This document shows positions 17,362-26,082 of a DNA stretch of 64,000 nt, one piece after another. The position numbers and the translations under genes were made by a program. The notes under the pieces are model-generated. The model saw nothing but the letters and a program-made list of their open reading frames with translations, was not told where the DNA came from and made no database searches. This DNA is from Limivivens sp934393555 (GTDB taxonomy: Bacteria; Bacillota; Clostridia; Lachnospirales; Lachnospiraceae): contig CAKRQP010000002.1 in the NCBI GenBank assembly GCA_934393555.1, positions 11,659 to 75,658 on the forward strand. Direction: 5' to 3'. Numbering within the stretch: the first letter of the stretch is position 1; every line of letters starts with the position of its first letter.

Positions 17362-17435
17362 TAGCGGAAGGGAGATTTGAACTCTCGACACCACGGGTAT
17401 GAACCGTGTGCTCTAGCCAACTGAGCTATTCCGCC
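17362..17435 (-). tRNA. tRNA-Met (CAT), elongator type
   Basis: A full 74-base cloverleaf: acceptor GGCGGAA/TTCCGCT with G1-U72, D stem GCTC/GAGC, anticodon stem CACGG/CCGTG with loop TTCATAC (anticodon CAT), five-base variable loop, T loop TTCAAAT and discriminator A73. The GGTTCATACCC anticodon arm and the GGCGG start match the elongator methionine tRNA of B. subtilis rather than initiator or lysidine-modified Ile tRNA. The T stem has one A-C mismatch (positions 50-64). CCA is not encoded; CTG follows A73. Confidence 0.95.
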
Positions 17436-17447
17436 TCAACACTGAGA

Positions 17448-17476
17448 ATTATATCTGATGCTGCGGAATTTGTCAA
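17448..17476 (-). promoter_or_regulatory. Consensus promoter of the tRNA-Met gene
   Basis: TTGACA (17471-17476), 17 bases, TATAAT (17448-17453): a perfect sigma-A consensus, 13 bases before the tRNA. Confidence 0.93.
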
Positions 17477-17529
17477 GAAGTTTTTTCAAAATTTTTTTAT
17501 TCGGAATTTTTCAAATTTTTTCTACACTT

Positions 17530-18915
17530 TTACTCCCGGAAATAGAGAAAATCTGCTACCGGCCGTTCACTTCCGTCAGAGGGATTGTTCAGCACTCTTC
17601 CCCGGTAGGCCAGAGTGGCAGAACCGCCGCCATCCATCTGATATGCGTAGGTACAGCCGTAGCGCCGGAAGATCTCACACATCTGATAATGATCCAGACC
17701 TCTGGAGCCCGTGGAAACTCTGCCGCTTCCATCTGCCACCAGAAGAACATACTCTCCCGGACGGATCATGCCAACCGCACTTCTGGGGTAGGGATTGTTC
17801 TGATACTGTTCAAAAGGTGAAATGATCTCCTGATCTCTGCCGTTCATGATAAAAGCCGGGCCGAAATCAAAGGTATCATAAACGCCGTCTGCCACCAGCT
17901 GTTCTGCGGAAAGCCCCTGCTTCGGCGTATACATGGTGCCGTCCCGTTTGATAGCCATAAGGGAATAACTGGTTCCAAGCGCACGGTTATAGATCTGGCC
18001 TTTCCGGATCAGGACGGCATTAAACGCCGGACGGCCGCTGGCATCATACCGGCTTCCGTTGATCCCGATGATGCCGTTGTTCCGTATCAGTGCCGCGGAA
18101 GTAGTCTCCAGTGCTCCGCCATAAGTACCGTAAGCCATGGAGCTGCGAAGCTGATCGGTATTTTTCACTTTGATGTGAGCCGTCCAGTAATGGGTGCCGT
18201 ACTCCCAGCTTTTTTTCAGATCAATATAGATTGTGGAGCTCTTATAGATGATCCGGGTGGCGGTGGATGGGTCCTTGGAGTTGTAACCTTCTCTCAGATC
18301 TACCGCACCGTTCTCGCCGGCACGATAGTACAGCCCGTTCCGTTTTACCCAGGTGCTTTTCTGAAGGATGCCCTTTTTGTTAAACTGATAGTGTTTTTTG
18401 TTGATCGTGGTAAACTGTGTGACACGGACACCATTCTGATCCAGGTAATAGCGATGGTTCTTATAGGTGATCCAGCCCGTCTTTTTTTTGCCCTTTGACG
18501 TGTAATAATACCATTTCCCCTTGATCTTCTGCCAGCCGCCCTTGAAGCCTTTGATCCAGCGGCCGTCTTCACCGAGGAATTTTTTGCCTACCCACTGATT
18601 GGTGACACGGGCTCCGTCTTTTCCGACATAATAGTTTTTCCCGACCCAGCGGCTTGTCACCATCCGGCCCCGGTTCTGAAAATAATAATATTTCCCCTTA
18701 TAGCGGAGCCATCTGTTTTTCAGAAGAGTCCCATCCTCTTTTTTAAAATAATAGGTATAAGAGCCGATCGTTTTCAGCCCTTTTGCCCTGGTTCCTTTTA
18801 CGTAGTAAACACTTCCCCCCGCCTCACTTCTCCAGCCGTTCTTCTCTGCCGCCATGGAATGGCTGGAGAATACCAGGCAGAAAGCCAGACAGGCCAGCAT
18901 CAGCTGTTTTTTCAT
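17530..18915 (-). CDS. Secreted cell-wall-binding repeat protein with phosphodiester glycosidase domain
   Basis: 461 residues. A signal peptide covers about residues 1-23 (MKKQLMLACLAFCLVFSSHS). Residues 30-230 hold roughly nine aromatic-rich repeats of about 20 residues (WLRYKGKYYYFQNRGRM and similar), the pattern of choline/glucan-binding repeats. The last 200 residues match the NAGPA/phosphodiester glycosidase family (GIIGINGSRYD, YQMDGGGSATLAYRGRVLNN, then NPSDGSERPVADFLY). Such proteins are thought to cleave sugar phosphodiesters in the wall or in glycopolymers; the substrate is unknown. GAGG lies nine bases before the ATG. The gene directly follows a small membrane protein gene. Confidence 0.88.
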   Translation of the reverse strand: MKKQLMLACLAFCLVFSSHSMAAEKNGWRSEAGGSVYYVKGTRAKGLKTIGSYTYYFKKEDGTLLKNRWLRYKGKYYYFQNRGRMVTSRWVGKNYYVGKDGARVTNQWVGKKFLGEDGRWIKGFKGGWQKIKGKWYYYTSKGKKKTGWITYKNHRYYLDQNGVRVTQFTTINKKHYQFNKKGILQKSTWVKRNGLYYRAGENGAVDLREGYNSKDPSTATRIIYKSSTIYIDLKKSWEYGTHYWTAHIKVKNTDQLRSSMAYGTYGGALETTSAALIRNNGIIGINGSRYDASGRPAFNAVLIRKGQIYNRALGTSYSLMAIKRDGTMYTPKQGLSAEQLVADGVYDTFDFGPAFIMNGRDQEIISPFEQYQNNPYPRSAVGMIRPGEYVLLVADGSGRVSTGSRGLDHYQMCEIFRRYGCTYAYQMDGGGSATLAYRGRVLNNPSDGSERPVADFLYFRE

Positions 18916-18926
18916 TCTCTTTTTCC

Positions 18927-19256
18927 TCACTTTTCTGTTTCTTCCGTTGTTTCCTGAAGAAGGATCCCTGCACTTATGGTTTCCTTCAGTTCTTCCGGTG
19001 AAAGACCGAGCACAGACCGGTTTTCTCTTCTTAAAATGAGCAGTCCCAGAAAAAGCAGCAGACAAAGAAGCGTCCGCAGATAAAAGCTTCCGTTGCCCGC
19101 CATTGCCGGTTCTTCTCTTTCTTCTTTCACTTCTCTTCTGCTTAACTGCTCAGCCTCATAGCGGTTCTTCAGACTTTCTCTGTTTTCTCCGGCCGTCTCA
19201 CGAAGAGATGCAAGAACTTCCTCCAGATCCTTTTTGTAATCATTTTCCTCCTGCAT
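18927..19256 (-). CDS. Small single-pass membrane protein, unknown function
   Basis: 109 residues. A charged, probably helical N-terminal part (residues 1-55, rich in Glu, Lys and Arg) is followed by one membrane segment (FYLRTLLCLLLFLGLLIL, about 58-75) and a short acidic tail. I recognise no family. The start at 19256 has AAAGG ten bases upstream; a longer form beginning at 19319 would read through the his terminator region and is less likely. The stop is 11 bases before the cell-wall-binding glycosidase gene, so the two are probably co-transcribed. Confidence 0.6.
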   Translation of the reverse strand: MQEENDYKKDLEEVLASLRETAGENRESLKNRYEAEQLSRREVKEEREEPAMAGNGSFYLRTLLCLLLFLGLLILRRENRSVLGLSPEELKETISAGILLQETTEETEK

Positions 19257-19317
19257 GCAACCCCGACCTTTCCCGATGGACTTGCTTATGCTTATGCAGA
19301 GGGAATCGTTCTTATGC

Positions 19318-19347
19318 AAAACAGCCGCCGAAGTTTCCCGGCGACTG
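19318..19347 (-). terminator. Terminator of the his operon
   Basis: CAGTCGCCG pairs with CGGCGGCTG (nine pairs, one G-U), followed by TTTT on the minus strand, 20 bases after the hisIE stop. Confidence 0.82.
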
Positions 19348-19366
19348 CCCTGTGAACCTGTATTTC

Positions 19367-20653
19367 TTATCTTCTGTGAGCCAGTTCCTCGGTGATATCC
19401 TCCCAGGTAACTCCTTTTTCAGCCATCAGCACCATGCAGTGATAAAGGAAATCCGCGATCTCATATTTGATCTCTTCCGGATTGGGATTTTTCGCTGCAA
19501 TGACGATCTCTGTACACTCTTCTCCCACTTTTTTCAGGATCTTGTCGATGCCCTTTTCAAAAAGATAATTCGTGTAAGAGCCTTCCTTGGGATGAAGCTT
19601 CCGGTCTTCGATGACTGCATAGACATCTTCCAGTACCTTCAGAGGATTGACATGGGGAGTTTCCTTCTCCACCAGTGTCCGGTAGAAGCAGCTTCTGTTT
19701 CCGGTATGGCAGGCAGCTCCGATCTGTGCGACCTGTGCCAGCAGTGTGTCGTTATCACAGTCGATCATGAGCTTTTTCACATACTGGAAATGGCCGGAGG
19801 TCATTCCTTTGATCCAGAGTTCCTTCCTGCTTCTGCTGTAGTAGGTCATGCGGCCGGTTGCCAGTGTCTCTTCGAAGGCTTCCCGGTTCATGTATCCCAC
19901 CATGAGGATCTCCAGATTTTTATGATCCTGAACGACTACCGGAAGAAGACCATCCTCGTTCAGCTTCATATCCTCCCATTTCAGCGGACTTTCAAAGGTA
20001 TTTACCAGGATTCCCATTTTCTTGGCTTCCTGCTTTACTTTCAGGAAAAGTTCTGCAGCCTGCGCCTCCGGTCTTCCCATAATGCCATCGATCAGCATAT
20101 CAGAAAGCTCCGGAAGAAGGTCTCCCACCTCTTTGTCAAAATCACAGAGGACAACCTCCGAAGACAGCGGGGATTTCATCAGTCCGGCTGCTCCCGGAAG
20201 GAGAAGAAGCTCTGAAGTATATTCTGCGATGAGTTCATTGTTCTGCATATATTCCTCGGGCTTATCAATGGAAATACCGATCTTGTTCTTACCAAAGCGC
20301 TTGGAAACTTCCTCTGTGAGGGCAATGTTGCTCTCCTTGGAGAAATTCAGGACCGCTTTCTGGCATCCGGCATAAAGCAGTTTTTTGACATCCTCCATCC
20401 GGTTCACATTACCGCAGCCCATGATGGGGATATCCACCCGCCGCTGAATGGCACGGATCATATTCAGAGCATTTTCGTGCTCCTCATCTCCCTCGGACAG
20501 ATCAAAGATCACCAGTTCATCCGCTCCCGCGTGATCGTACTCCTCTGCCAGGATCACCGGTGAAGTCTCTGTGAGAAGTGTTTTTCCGGTAAAATCTGTT
20601 ACGGCTCTGCCATTCTTTAAAAAAATGCATGCTGCTATTTTTTTCTGTGTCAT
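19367..20653 (-). CDS. hisIE: HisF-like / HisI / HisE fusion protein
   Basis: 428 residues in three parts. About 1-210 resemble the HisA/HisF barrel (AEEYDHAGADELVIFDL, then IPIMGCGNVNRMEDVKKLL), but the catalytic Asp of the HisF start is absent (ACIFLKNGR) and a phosphate-binding glycine run is changed. Residues about 215-320 are phosphoribosyl-AMP cyclohydrolase (YYSRSRKELW, DCDNDTLL, HTGNRSCF with zinc ligands). Residues about 330-428 are phosphoribosyl-ATP pyrophosphatase (KVGEECTEIVIAAKN, EIADFLYH). The enzyme catalyses steps two and three of histidine synthesis. The ATG at 20653 has GGAG nine bases upstream; an ATG two codons earlier overlaps the hisB stop (ATGA). Confidence 0.92.
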   Translation of the reverse strand: MTQKKIAACIFLKNGRAVTDFTGKTLLTETSPVILAEEYDHAGADELVIFDLSEGDEEHENALNMIRAIQRRVDIPIMGCGNVNRMEDVKKLLYAGCQKAVLNFSKESNIALTEEVSKRFGKNKIGISIDKPEEYMQNNELIAEYTSELLLLPGAAGLMKSPLSSEVVLCDFDKEVGDLLPELSDMLIDGIMGRPEAQAAELFLKVKQEAKKMGILVNTFESPLKWEDMKLNEDGLLPVVVQDHKNLEILMVGYMNREAFEETLATGRMTYYSRSRKELWIKGMTSGHFQYVKKLMIDCDNDTLLAQVAQIGAACHTGNRSCFYRTLVEKETPHVNPLKVLEDVYAVIEDRKLHPKEGSYTNYLFEKGIDKILKKVGEECTEIVIAAKNPNPEEIKYEIADFLYHCMVLMAEKGVTWEDITEELAHRR

Positions 20654-20655
20654 AA

Positions 20656-21243
20656 TCATAAACTCCCTTTCGTGGAAAGAACTTCTGTCGTCCGGCTTTC
20701 CGGACTCACAGCCATATCCAGGGCCTTTCCAAAGGCCTTAAACATTGCTTCCATCATATGATGATTGTTTCCCGGTGTCAAGACCTTCAGATGAAGATTC
20801 ATGGCTGCAGCATAGGAAACCGCATAGAAAAATTCTTTCGCCATCTCCGTATCCATATCACCGAGCCGGGGAACCGTAAACTCCGCATCCCAGGAAAGAT
20901 AAGGTCTGCCGCTGAGATCCACAGCGGAGAGCACAAGGCACTCATCCATCGGAAGCAGAAAATGACCGTAGCGTCTGATCCCTGCTTTCTCTCCAAGAGC
21001 CTGCGCAATGGCTTTTCCCAGCACGATCCCCGTATCCTCTATGGTATGGTGGCTGTCCACATACAGATCTCCGGTCACTTTCAGCTTCAGATCAAAAAAA
21101 CCATGTCTCGCAAAACCGGAAAGCATATGGTCAAAAAAGCCGATGCCCGTATCGATGTCATACTGTCCGCTTCCGTCCAGATCCAGTTCCAGAGAAATGT
21201 CCGTCTCTCTGGTTTTTCTGTTTACTACTGCTTTTCTTTCCAT
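20656..21243 (-). CDS. hisB: Imidazoleglycerol-phosphate dehydratase
   Basis: 195 residues, monofunctional HisB. The two metal-binding histidine motifs are HHTIED at 65-70 and NNHH at 159-162. It removes water from imidazole glycerol phosphate, using bound manganese. There is no phosphatase domain, so a separate histidinol phosphatase is expected elsewhere. The gene is ten bases after hisD and overlaps or abuts hisIE. Confidence 0.97.
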   Translation of the reverse strand: MERKAVVNRKTRETDISLELDLDGSGQYDIDTGIGFFDHMLSGFARHGFFDLKLKVTGDLYVDSHHTIEDTGIVLGKAIAQALGEKAGIRRYGHFLLPMDECLVLSAVDLSGRPYLSWDAEFTVPRLGDMDTEMAKEFFYAVSYAAAMNLHLKVLTPGNNHHMMEAMFKAFGKALDMAVSPESRTTEVLSTKGSL

Positions 21244-21252
21244 GACCTCTCC

Positions 21253-22557
21253 TTATTTTTCATCCTTTTTTTCAAAGCGCACCGCAATGGAATTGGCATG
21301 GGCGGTCAGCTGTTCCGCCTTCGCAAAGCGGATGATGTCCTCATGTACGGCCTCCAGGGCATCCTTGGAATAATAAACAATGCTGGAACGTTTGATGAAA
21401 TCATCCACACCAAGAGGCGAGAAGAACCGGGCCGTTCCATTGGTCGGAAGTACATGGTTCGGACCTGCGAAATAATCTCCCAGCGGTTCGCTGGCATATT
21501 CACCGAGGAAAATGGCTCCGGCATTTTTTACCTTGGTCATAAGCTCAAAGGGATTTTTCGTCACGATCTCCAGATGCTCGGAAGCAATGGCATTGACCGT
21601 ATCCATCGCATCCTCCATATTGTCGGCAATGAGGATGTGTCCGTAATTCTCCAGTGATTTTTCCAGGATCTCTCTTCTGGAAAGTTCCTTTAAGAAGCCG
21701 TCCACTTCCGCGGAAACCTTTGCAGCCAGTTCCTCGCTGGTCGTGATAAGGATCGCAGAAGCCAGTTCGTCGTGCTCTGCCTGAGACAGAAGATCTGCAG
21801 CCACAAACCGGGGATTTGCCGTCTCATCTGCCAGAACCAGGATCTCACTGGGACCTGCGATGGAATCGATGCTCACGAAACCATACACCGCTTTTTTGGC
21901 CAGAGCCACGTAAATATTTCCGGGGCCTACGATCTTGTCCACCTTCGGAACGGATTCCGTACCAAATGCCATTGCCGCAATGGCCTGGGCGCCGCCGGCT
22001 TTATAGATCTCGTCCACGCCTGCCTCTCTGGCTGCTACCAGGGTAGAAGCACAGACCTCTCCCTCGGAAGAACAGGGCGTACACATGATGATCTTTTCCA
22101 CACCGGCTACCTTGGCCGGAACGATGTTCATGAGAACAGAAGAAGGATAAACCGCCTTTCCGCCGGGAACATAAACGCCGACTGTGGAAAGAGCCTGTAC
22201 CTTCTGTCCCAGGATGATACCGGAGGGCTGGCTCTCAAACCAGCTCTGCTTCAGCTGTTTTTCATGATAAGAACGGATATTGACCAGTGCTTTGCGGATC
22301 ACGGACAAAAGCTCCGGATCCACTTCCTCATAAGCTTTTTGGATCTCTTCTTCGGTTACACGGATGTTTTCCGCTGTGAGCTTTGCCCGGTCAAAGCGCT
22401 CGGTATAGGCAAACAGCGCTTTATCTCCCTCTGCCCGGACGGTATTGACGATCTCCGTCACCCGGCCTTCGTATTCTCCGTAGCAGTTCGGACTTCTTTT
22501 CAGTAATTTTTCCAGAAGATCTTTTCTGGTTTCTTCGGTAAGCTTTATGGTACGCAT
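21253..22557 (-). CDS. hisD: Histidinol dehydrogenase
   Basis: 434 residues. Family motifs include PGGKAVYPSSVLMNIVPAKVAG, GPGNIYVALAKK, SIAGPSEILVLAD and AEHDELASAI with the catalytic Glu-His region, and GPNHVLPTNGTARF near the end. It carries out the last two oxidations to histidine with NAD. A zinc site is expected from the family. The gene lies between hisG and hisB with 9-12 base gaps. Confidence 0.97.
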   Translation of the reverse strand: MRTIKLTEETRKDLLEKLLKRSPNCYGEYEGRVTEIVNTVRAEGDKALFAYTERFDRAKLTAENIRVTEEEIQKAYEEVDPELLSVIRKALVNIRSYHEKQLKQSWFESQPSGIILGQKVQALSTVGVYVPGGKAVYPSSVLMNIVPAKVAGVEKIIMCTPCSSEGEVCASTLVAAREAGVDEIYKAGGAQAIAAMAFGTESVPKVDKIVGPGNIYVALAKKAVYGFVSIDSIAGPSEILVLADETANPRFVAADLLSQAEHDELASAILITTSEELAAKVSAEVDGFLKELSRREILEKSLENYGHILIADNMEDAMDTVNAIASEHLEIVTKNPFELMTKVKNAGAIFLGEYASEPLGDYFAGPNHVLPTNGTARFFSPLGVDDFIKRSSIVYYSKDALEAVHEDIIRFAKAEQLTAHANSIAVRFEKKDEK

Positions 22558-22569
22558 CGGTTTCTCCTC

Positions 22570-23205
22570 CTACAATACAGCTTTGATCTCTTTTAACAGC
22601 TGAGTGATCCGTTCATTTTCCATCCGCATGCTCACAGGATTGACGACAACACGGGCAGAAAGTGGGCAGACCTCCTCCAGCACCTGAAGACCATTCTCCC
22701 TTAACGTGGAGCCGGTCTCTACAATATCCACGATCACTTCCGTCAGGCCCACAATGGGAGCCAGCTCAATGGAACCGTTCAGTTTGATGATCTCTACCGT
22801 CTGATGTTTCTTGTTATAGAAAAAGTCTCTGGCAATGTTCGGATACTTGGTCGCAACACGAATGAACTCCTGATGCTTCAAAAGCTCTTCGTTCTCTTTC
22901 GGACCGCAGACGCACATCCTGCATCTGCCAAAGCCAAGATCCAGCACCTCATAGATCTTCCGCTGTTCCTCCAGGATCGTATCTTCTCCCACGATCCCGA
23001 TGTCTGCCGCTCCGTACTCCACATATGTGGGTACATCCGGCCCTTTGGCCAGGAAAAACTTCAGCTTGTGCTCTTCATCGGTAAAGATCAGTTTTCTGGA
23101 ATCAGGATCCTTCATCTCTTCACAGGTGATCCCTGTTTTCTCCAGAAGCTCCAGTGTCTTTCTGGCAAGACGCCCTTTGGTCAGGGCTATGGTCAAATAT
23201 CTCAT
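22570..23205 (-). CDS. hisG: ATP phosphoribosyltransferase, short form
   Basis: 211 residues, the short HisG form that lacks the C-terminal histidine-sensing domain (MRYLTIALTKGRLARKTLELL at the start, split here as two stretches; ADIGIVGEDTI and DIVETGSTLRENGL further on). It catalyses the first, committed step of histidine synthesis. The short form needs HisZ as regulatory partner, and hisZ is the gene directly upstream with a 15-base gap. Confidence 0.96.
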   Translation of the reverse strand: MRYLTIALTKGRLARKTLELLEKTGITCEEMKDPDSRKLIFTDEEHKLKFFLAKGPDVPTYVEYGAADIGIVGEDTILEEQRKIYEVLDLGFGRCRMCVCGPKENEELLKHQEFIRVATKYPNIARDFFYNKKHQTVEIIKLNGSIELAPIVGLTEVIVDIVETGSTLRENGLQVLEEVCPLSARVVVNPVSMRMENERITQLLKEIKAVL

Positions 23206-23220
23206 GACTTACGCTCCTCC

Positions 23221-24420
23221 TCACATGGCCAGGCTGTCAGACTCATGGAATTTTCTGACTGCATAAAAGCCGTTTCTCTTTCCGTACGCCTCATAGGCTT
23301 CCATGGTGTCCTTCTGTTCCATAAGGACTATGCTGCAGCCCTGCTGCCGCAGATGATTGGCCTCCAACATGGCTGGGGTACGGTCTTTTTTCTCATAAAG
23401 CAGAAGCGTCGGTCCCTGTTCCACAGGAACGCTGATCTTCTGCCTTCCGAGCGCAGAAAGAAGCTGATCCGCCATCACGGCAAAACCGATCGAAGGAGAC
23501 GGTTTTCCGAAACGGGCCAGAAGGTGGTCGTAACGGCCGCCTTTTACCACGGCATCTCCGGTTCCGTAGGTATAACCGCGGAAGATCACACCTGTATAAT
23601 ACTGATATTTGTTCAGCATGCCAAAATCAAAGGAGATGTATTTCTCCACACCATAGATCTTCAGAAGCTCATAGATCTCTTTCAGCCGGTGTACTGCCTC
23701 CAGCGCCTCCTGATTGTCTGTGAGCTGTTCCGCCCGCTCAAGGACTTCACTGCTGCCGAACATTTCCGGAAGGGTGATGAGTGCTTTTTTCAGTTCTTCC
23801 TTCAAAGAAAAGCTTTCCAGAAATTCTTCCACACCGAAGAAATTCTTCATGGTGATAAGGGAGCGGAGCTTCTGCTCATCTTCCTCAGAAAAACCGGCTT
23901 CCTTCATCAGGCTTTTGAAAAAGCCCACATGACCCACACTCACTTGAAATTCCTGAAGACCGGCTTTTTTCAAAAGCTCCACGCTCATGGCGATCAGCTC
24001 TGCATCTGCCTCCGGACTCTCATCGCCCAGAAGCTCTGCACCCATCTGTGTGGTTTCTTTCAGATGCCCCTGATAATTGCTGCTGTTGATAAAGGTATTT
24101 CCCTGATAACAGAGGCGGACGGCTTTGTCCTCTTCCCGGAAATACTTGGAAGCAGCCCTGGCAATGGACGGGGTGAAATCCGGACGGAGCACCAGGGTAT
24201 TTCCTTCCCGGTCAAAAAATTTATAGAGCTCCTGCGTGGGCGTGGTTCCCACTTCTCTGCCGAATACATCAAAAAATTCAAAGGTTGGCGTCTCCAGATC
24301 CCGGTAGCCGAAAGAAACCAGCACTTTATGAAGCTCCCGCTCCAGAGACTGTTTTTTCTGGCATTCATCATTCAGGGTGTCACGCACACCATCCGGGGTA
24401 TGAAGTAAACGATCTATCAT
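23221..24420 (-). CDS. hisZ: ATP phosphoribosyltransferase regulatory subunit
   Basis: 399 residues, similar to histidyl-tRNA synthetase catalytic cores (motif 2-like LRPDFTPSIAR, motif GGRYDHLLARFG, and SIGFAVMADQLL) but without the anticodon-binding domain, as expected for HisZ. It binds short HisG and makes it sensitive to histidine. The adjacency to hisG and the length support HisZ over HisS. AGGAG is eight bases before the ATG. It is the first gene of the his cluster; hisA, hisF, hisH and hisC are not in the window. Confidence 0.94.
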   Translation of the reverse strand: MIDRLLHTPDGVRDTLNDECQKKQSLERELHKVLVSFGYRDLETPTFEFFDVFGREVGTTPTQELYKFFDREGNTLVLRPDFTPSIARAASKYFREEDKAVRLCYQGNTFINSSNYQGHLKETTQMGAELLGDESPEADAELIAMSVELLKKAGLQEFQVSVGHVGFFKSLMKEAGFSEEDEQKLRSLITMKNFFGVEEFLESFSLKEELKKALITLPEMFGSSEVLERAEQLTDNQEALEAVHRLKEIYELLKIYGVEKYISFDFGMLNKYQYYTGVIFRGYTYGTGDAVVKGGRYDHLLARFGKPSPSIGFAVMADQLLSALGRQKISVPVEQGPTLLLYEKKDRTPAMLEANHLRQQGCSIVLMEQKDTMEAYEAYGKRNGFYAVRKFHESDSLAM

Positions 24421-24485
24421 ATGAAGTTCTCCTTTTGTGTTTTACTTTCGTATGGTAAATTGCTACCACGTTAAAATCAGTGCTT

Positions 24486-24514
24486 ATTATACGACCGATC
24501 ACCGGAAAAGTCAA
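24486..24514 (-). promoter_or_regulatory. Sigma-A promoter of the his operon
   Basis: TTGACT (24509-24514), 17 bases, TATAAT (24486-24491). The -35 box contains the stop codon of the upstream recU gene. A TGGTA...TACCA repeat follows in the 5' leader; I see no T-box. Confidence 0.82.
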
Positions 24515-25053
24515 TCCCTTGTGTCCCGCTCATCCAGATCCTGCTGAATGGCATCCAAATAGGGCACCAGAAAACCGCCATGCTGCTTCACCGGATAGCA
24601 GACGCGGATCTCATCAAAGCGAAAGCTTTTCCGGCCTCCTGCTGCTCCGCGATCCCAGAATTTACGCATTTCCCGGTAGGGCAGATAGATGATCTCATTC
24701 CTTCCGGTATAAAAAATCAGGAGGAATGAAATTCCTCCCTGATGCTCAAACTCTTCCATAAATGCCACCTGATGGGCATGGATATTCTGAAGGGCAAACG
24801 TATCCGAGGCACACTCTTTTGCATCAAAGCAGACCGGGATCCCCTGGACTGCCCCGATGTAATCCACCGTACTTTTCTGTTCAAAATAGGCCAGAGTGAT
24901 ATGGCGGTGTTCCTTGTCGATCCTGATCGGGGTGATGGGAGTCGGGACTTTCTGGATCAGCGCCAGCCCTTTTTCCCGGTACTGCTCATTTGTCCGGTTG
25001 ATCAGATCCTCCAGGACCGAGCCTCTCAGGCCTCTGGAATTCCATGTCGGCAT
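24511..25053 (-). CDS. recU: Holliday junction resolvase RecU
   Basis: 180 residues. RecU features: N-terminal WNSRGLRGSVLEDLIN, then KVPTPITPI, the catalytic region STVDYIGAV, and FDAKE, NIHAHQ and FMEEF. It cuts Holliday junctions in recombination and chromosome segregation in Firmicutes. AGGAGG precedes the ATG by seven bases. The start overlaps the end of the pseudouridine synthase gene by 28 bases; no ponA-type PBP gene, the usual Bacillus neighbour, is adjacent. Confidence 0.93.
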   Translation of the reverse strand: MPTWNSRGLRGSVLEDLINRTNEQYREKGLALIQKVPTPITPIRIDKEHRHITLAYFEQKSTVDYIGAVQGIPVCFDAKECASDTFALQNIHAHQVAFMEEFEHQGGISFLLIFYTGRNEIIYLPYREMRKFWDRGAAGGRKSFRFDEIRVCYPVKQHGGFLVPYLDAIQQDLDERDTRD

Positions 25054-26066
25054 ATCGCTTCCTCCTTACCTGCCGTTCCGCGTTCTGCATTTCCTTCGAC
25101 ACGCAGCTTCCGCTGGGTCAGGATACGTGCAAATTTCTTCGGCAGCGGAGCTTGAAAGGTACGGCCGGAAAGATAATCAAGTGTTCCCTCCAGCTTTGGA
25201 AATGTAAGGATCGCTGCATGAAGCAGCTGATGCGTCAGATGATATTCTTCTTTTGCCCGGGCATTAAAAACGGGATCTCCGTACTTGTGGTCTCCCAGGA
25301 TCGGATGACCCACGGAAGACAGATGCGCACGGATCTGATGCGTCCGGCCTGTTACCAGAAGAACTTTTAAAAGTGTCACTTCTCCGTCACTGTCTACCGG
25401 AATGTATTCCGTTTCAATGGGAAGGGCTTCCCTGCCCATCGGTTCTTTCTCCACGGTGACACGGTTTGTGGCTTCATTTTTCACAAGATAGCCTTTGATC
25501 CTGGCTTTCTCCTCCACCCTGCCTTTGACCAGACAGTAATAATATTTATGTAAAGAACGTTCCTTGAAAAGACGGCTCAGCTCCTGTGCGCCTGCAAGAT
25601 CTTTTCCCACTGCCAGAATACCACTGGTGTTCCGGTCCAGCCGGTTCACCACAGAAGGACGGAAGGTCCGCAGCGATTCCTCTGTCACAGCTCCTGTATG
25701 CAGAAGATATGCCTGTGCCTCTTCCACCATGGAGATATCCTCTGCTTCCGCTTTCTGGGAGAGAATCCCTTCCGGTTTATTCACCAGAAGGATATGTTCG
25801 TCCTCATAGATCACAGAAAGCTTTCCCTGCGCCTCAGGAAGCTGAAGCTCTGAAAATTTCTCAATGGTTTCATCGGAAAAGAAAAGCCTGATCTCATCTC
25901 CTGATGCCAGCTTCTCACTGCCGGCTGCCTTTTTCCCGTTGAGGGTAATGTTCTTTTTCCTCATCATTTTATAGAGAAAACTCTTCGGCGCCTTGTTCAG
26001 GTATTTTCCCAGAAATTTGTCCAGCCGCTGACCGGCCTCCGCCTGAGTCACGGTAAACTGTTTCAT
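25026..26066 (-). CDS. RluA-family pseudouridine synthase
   Basis: 346 residues: an S4 RNA-binding domain at about 12-65 (AGQRLDKFLGKYLNKAPKS), then the RluA catalytic domain with the active-site Asp in VNRLDRNTSG and the RTHQIRAHLSSVGHPILGD segment. It isomerises uridines, most likely in 23S rRNA (RluC/RluD-like). About 40 basic residues after the domain are not conserved in the family and overlap recU. The exact target site cannot be told from sequence. Confidence 0.92.
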   Translation of the reverse strand: MKQFTVTQAEAGQRLDKFLGKYLNKAPKSFLYKMMRKKNITLNGKKAAGSEKLASGDEIRLFFSDETIEKFSELQLPEAQGKLSVIYEDEHILLVNKPEGILSQKAEAEDISMVEEAQAYLLHTGAVTEESLRTFRPSVVNRLDRNTSGILAVGKDLAGAQELSRLFKERSLHKYYYCLVKGRVEEKARIKGYLVKNEATNRVTVEKEPMGREALPIETEYIPVDSDGEVTLLKVLLVTGRTHQIRAHLSSVGHPILGDHKYGDPVFNARAKEEYHLTHQLLHAAILTFPKLEGTLDYLSGRTFQAPLPKKFARILTQRKLRVEGNAERGTAGKEEAICRHGIPEA

Positions 26067-26082
26067 GCTGTTTCCTCCCTGT

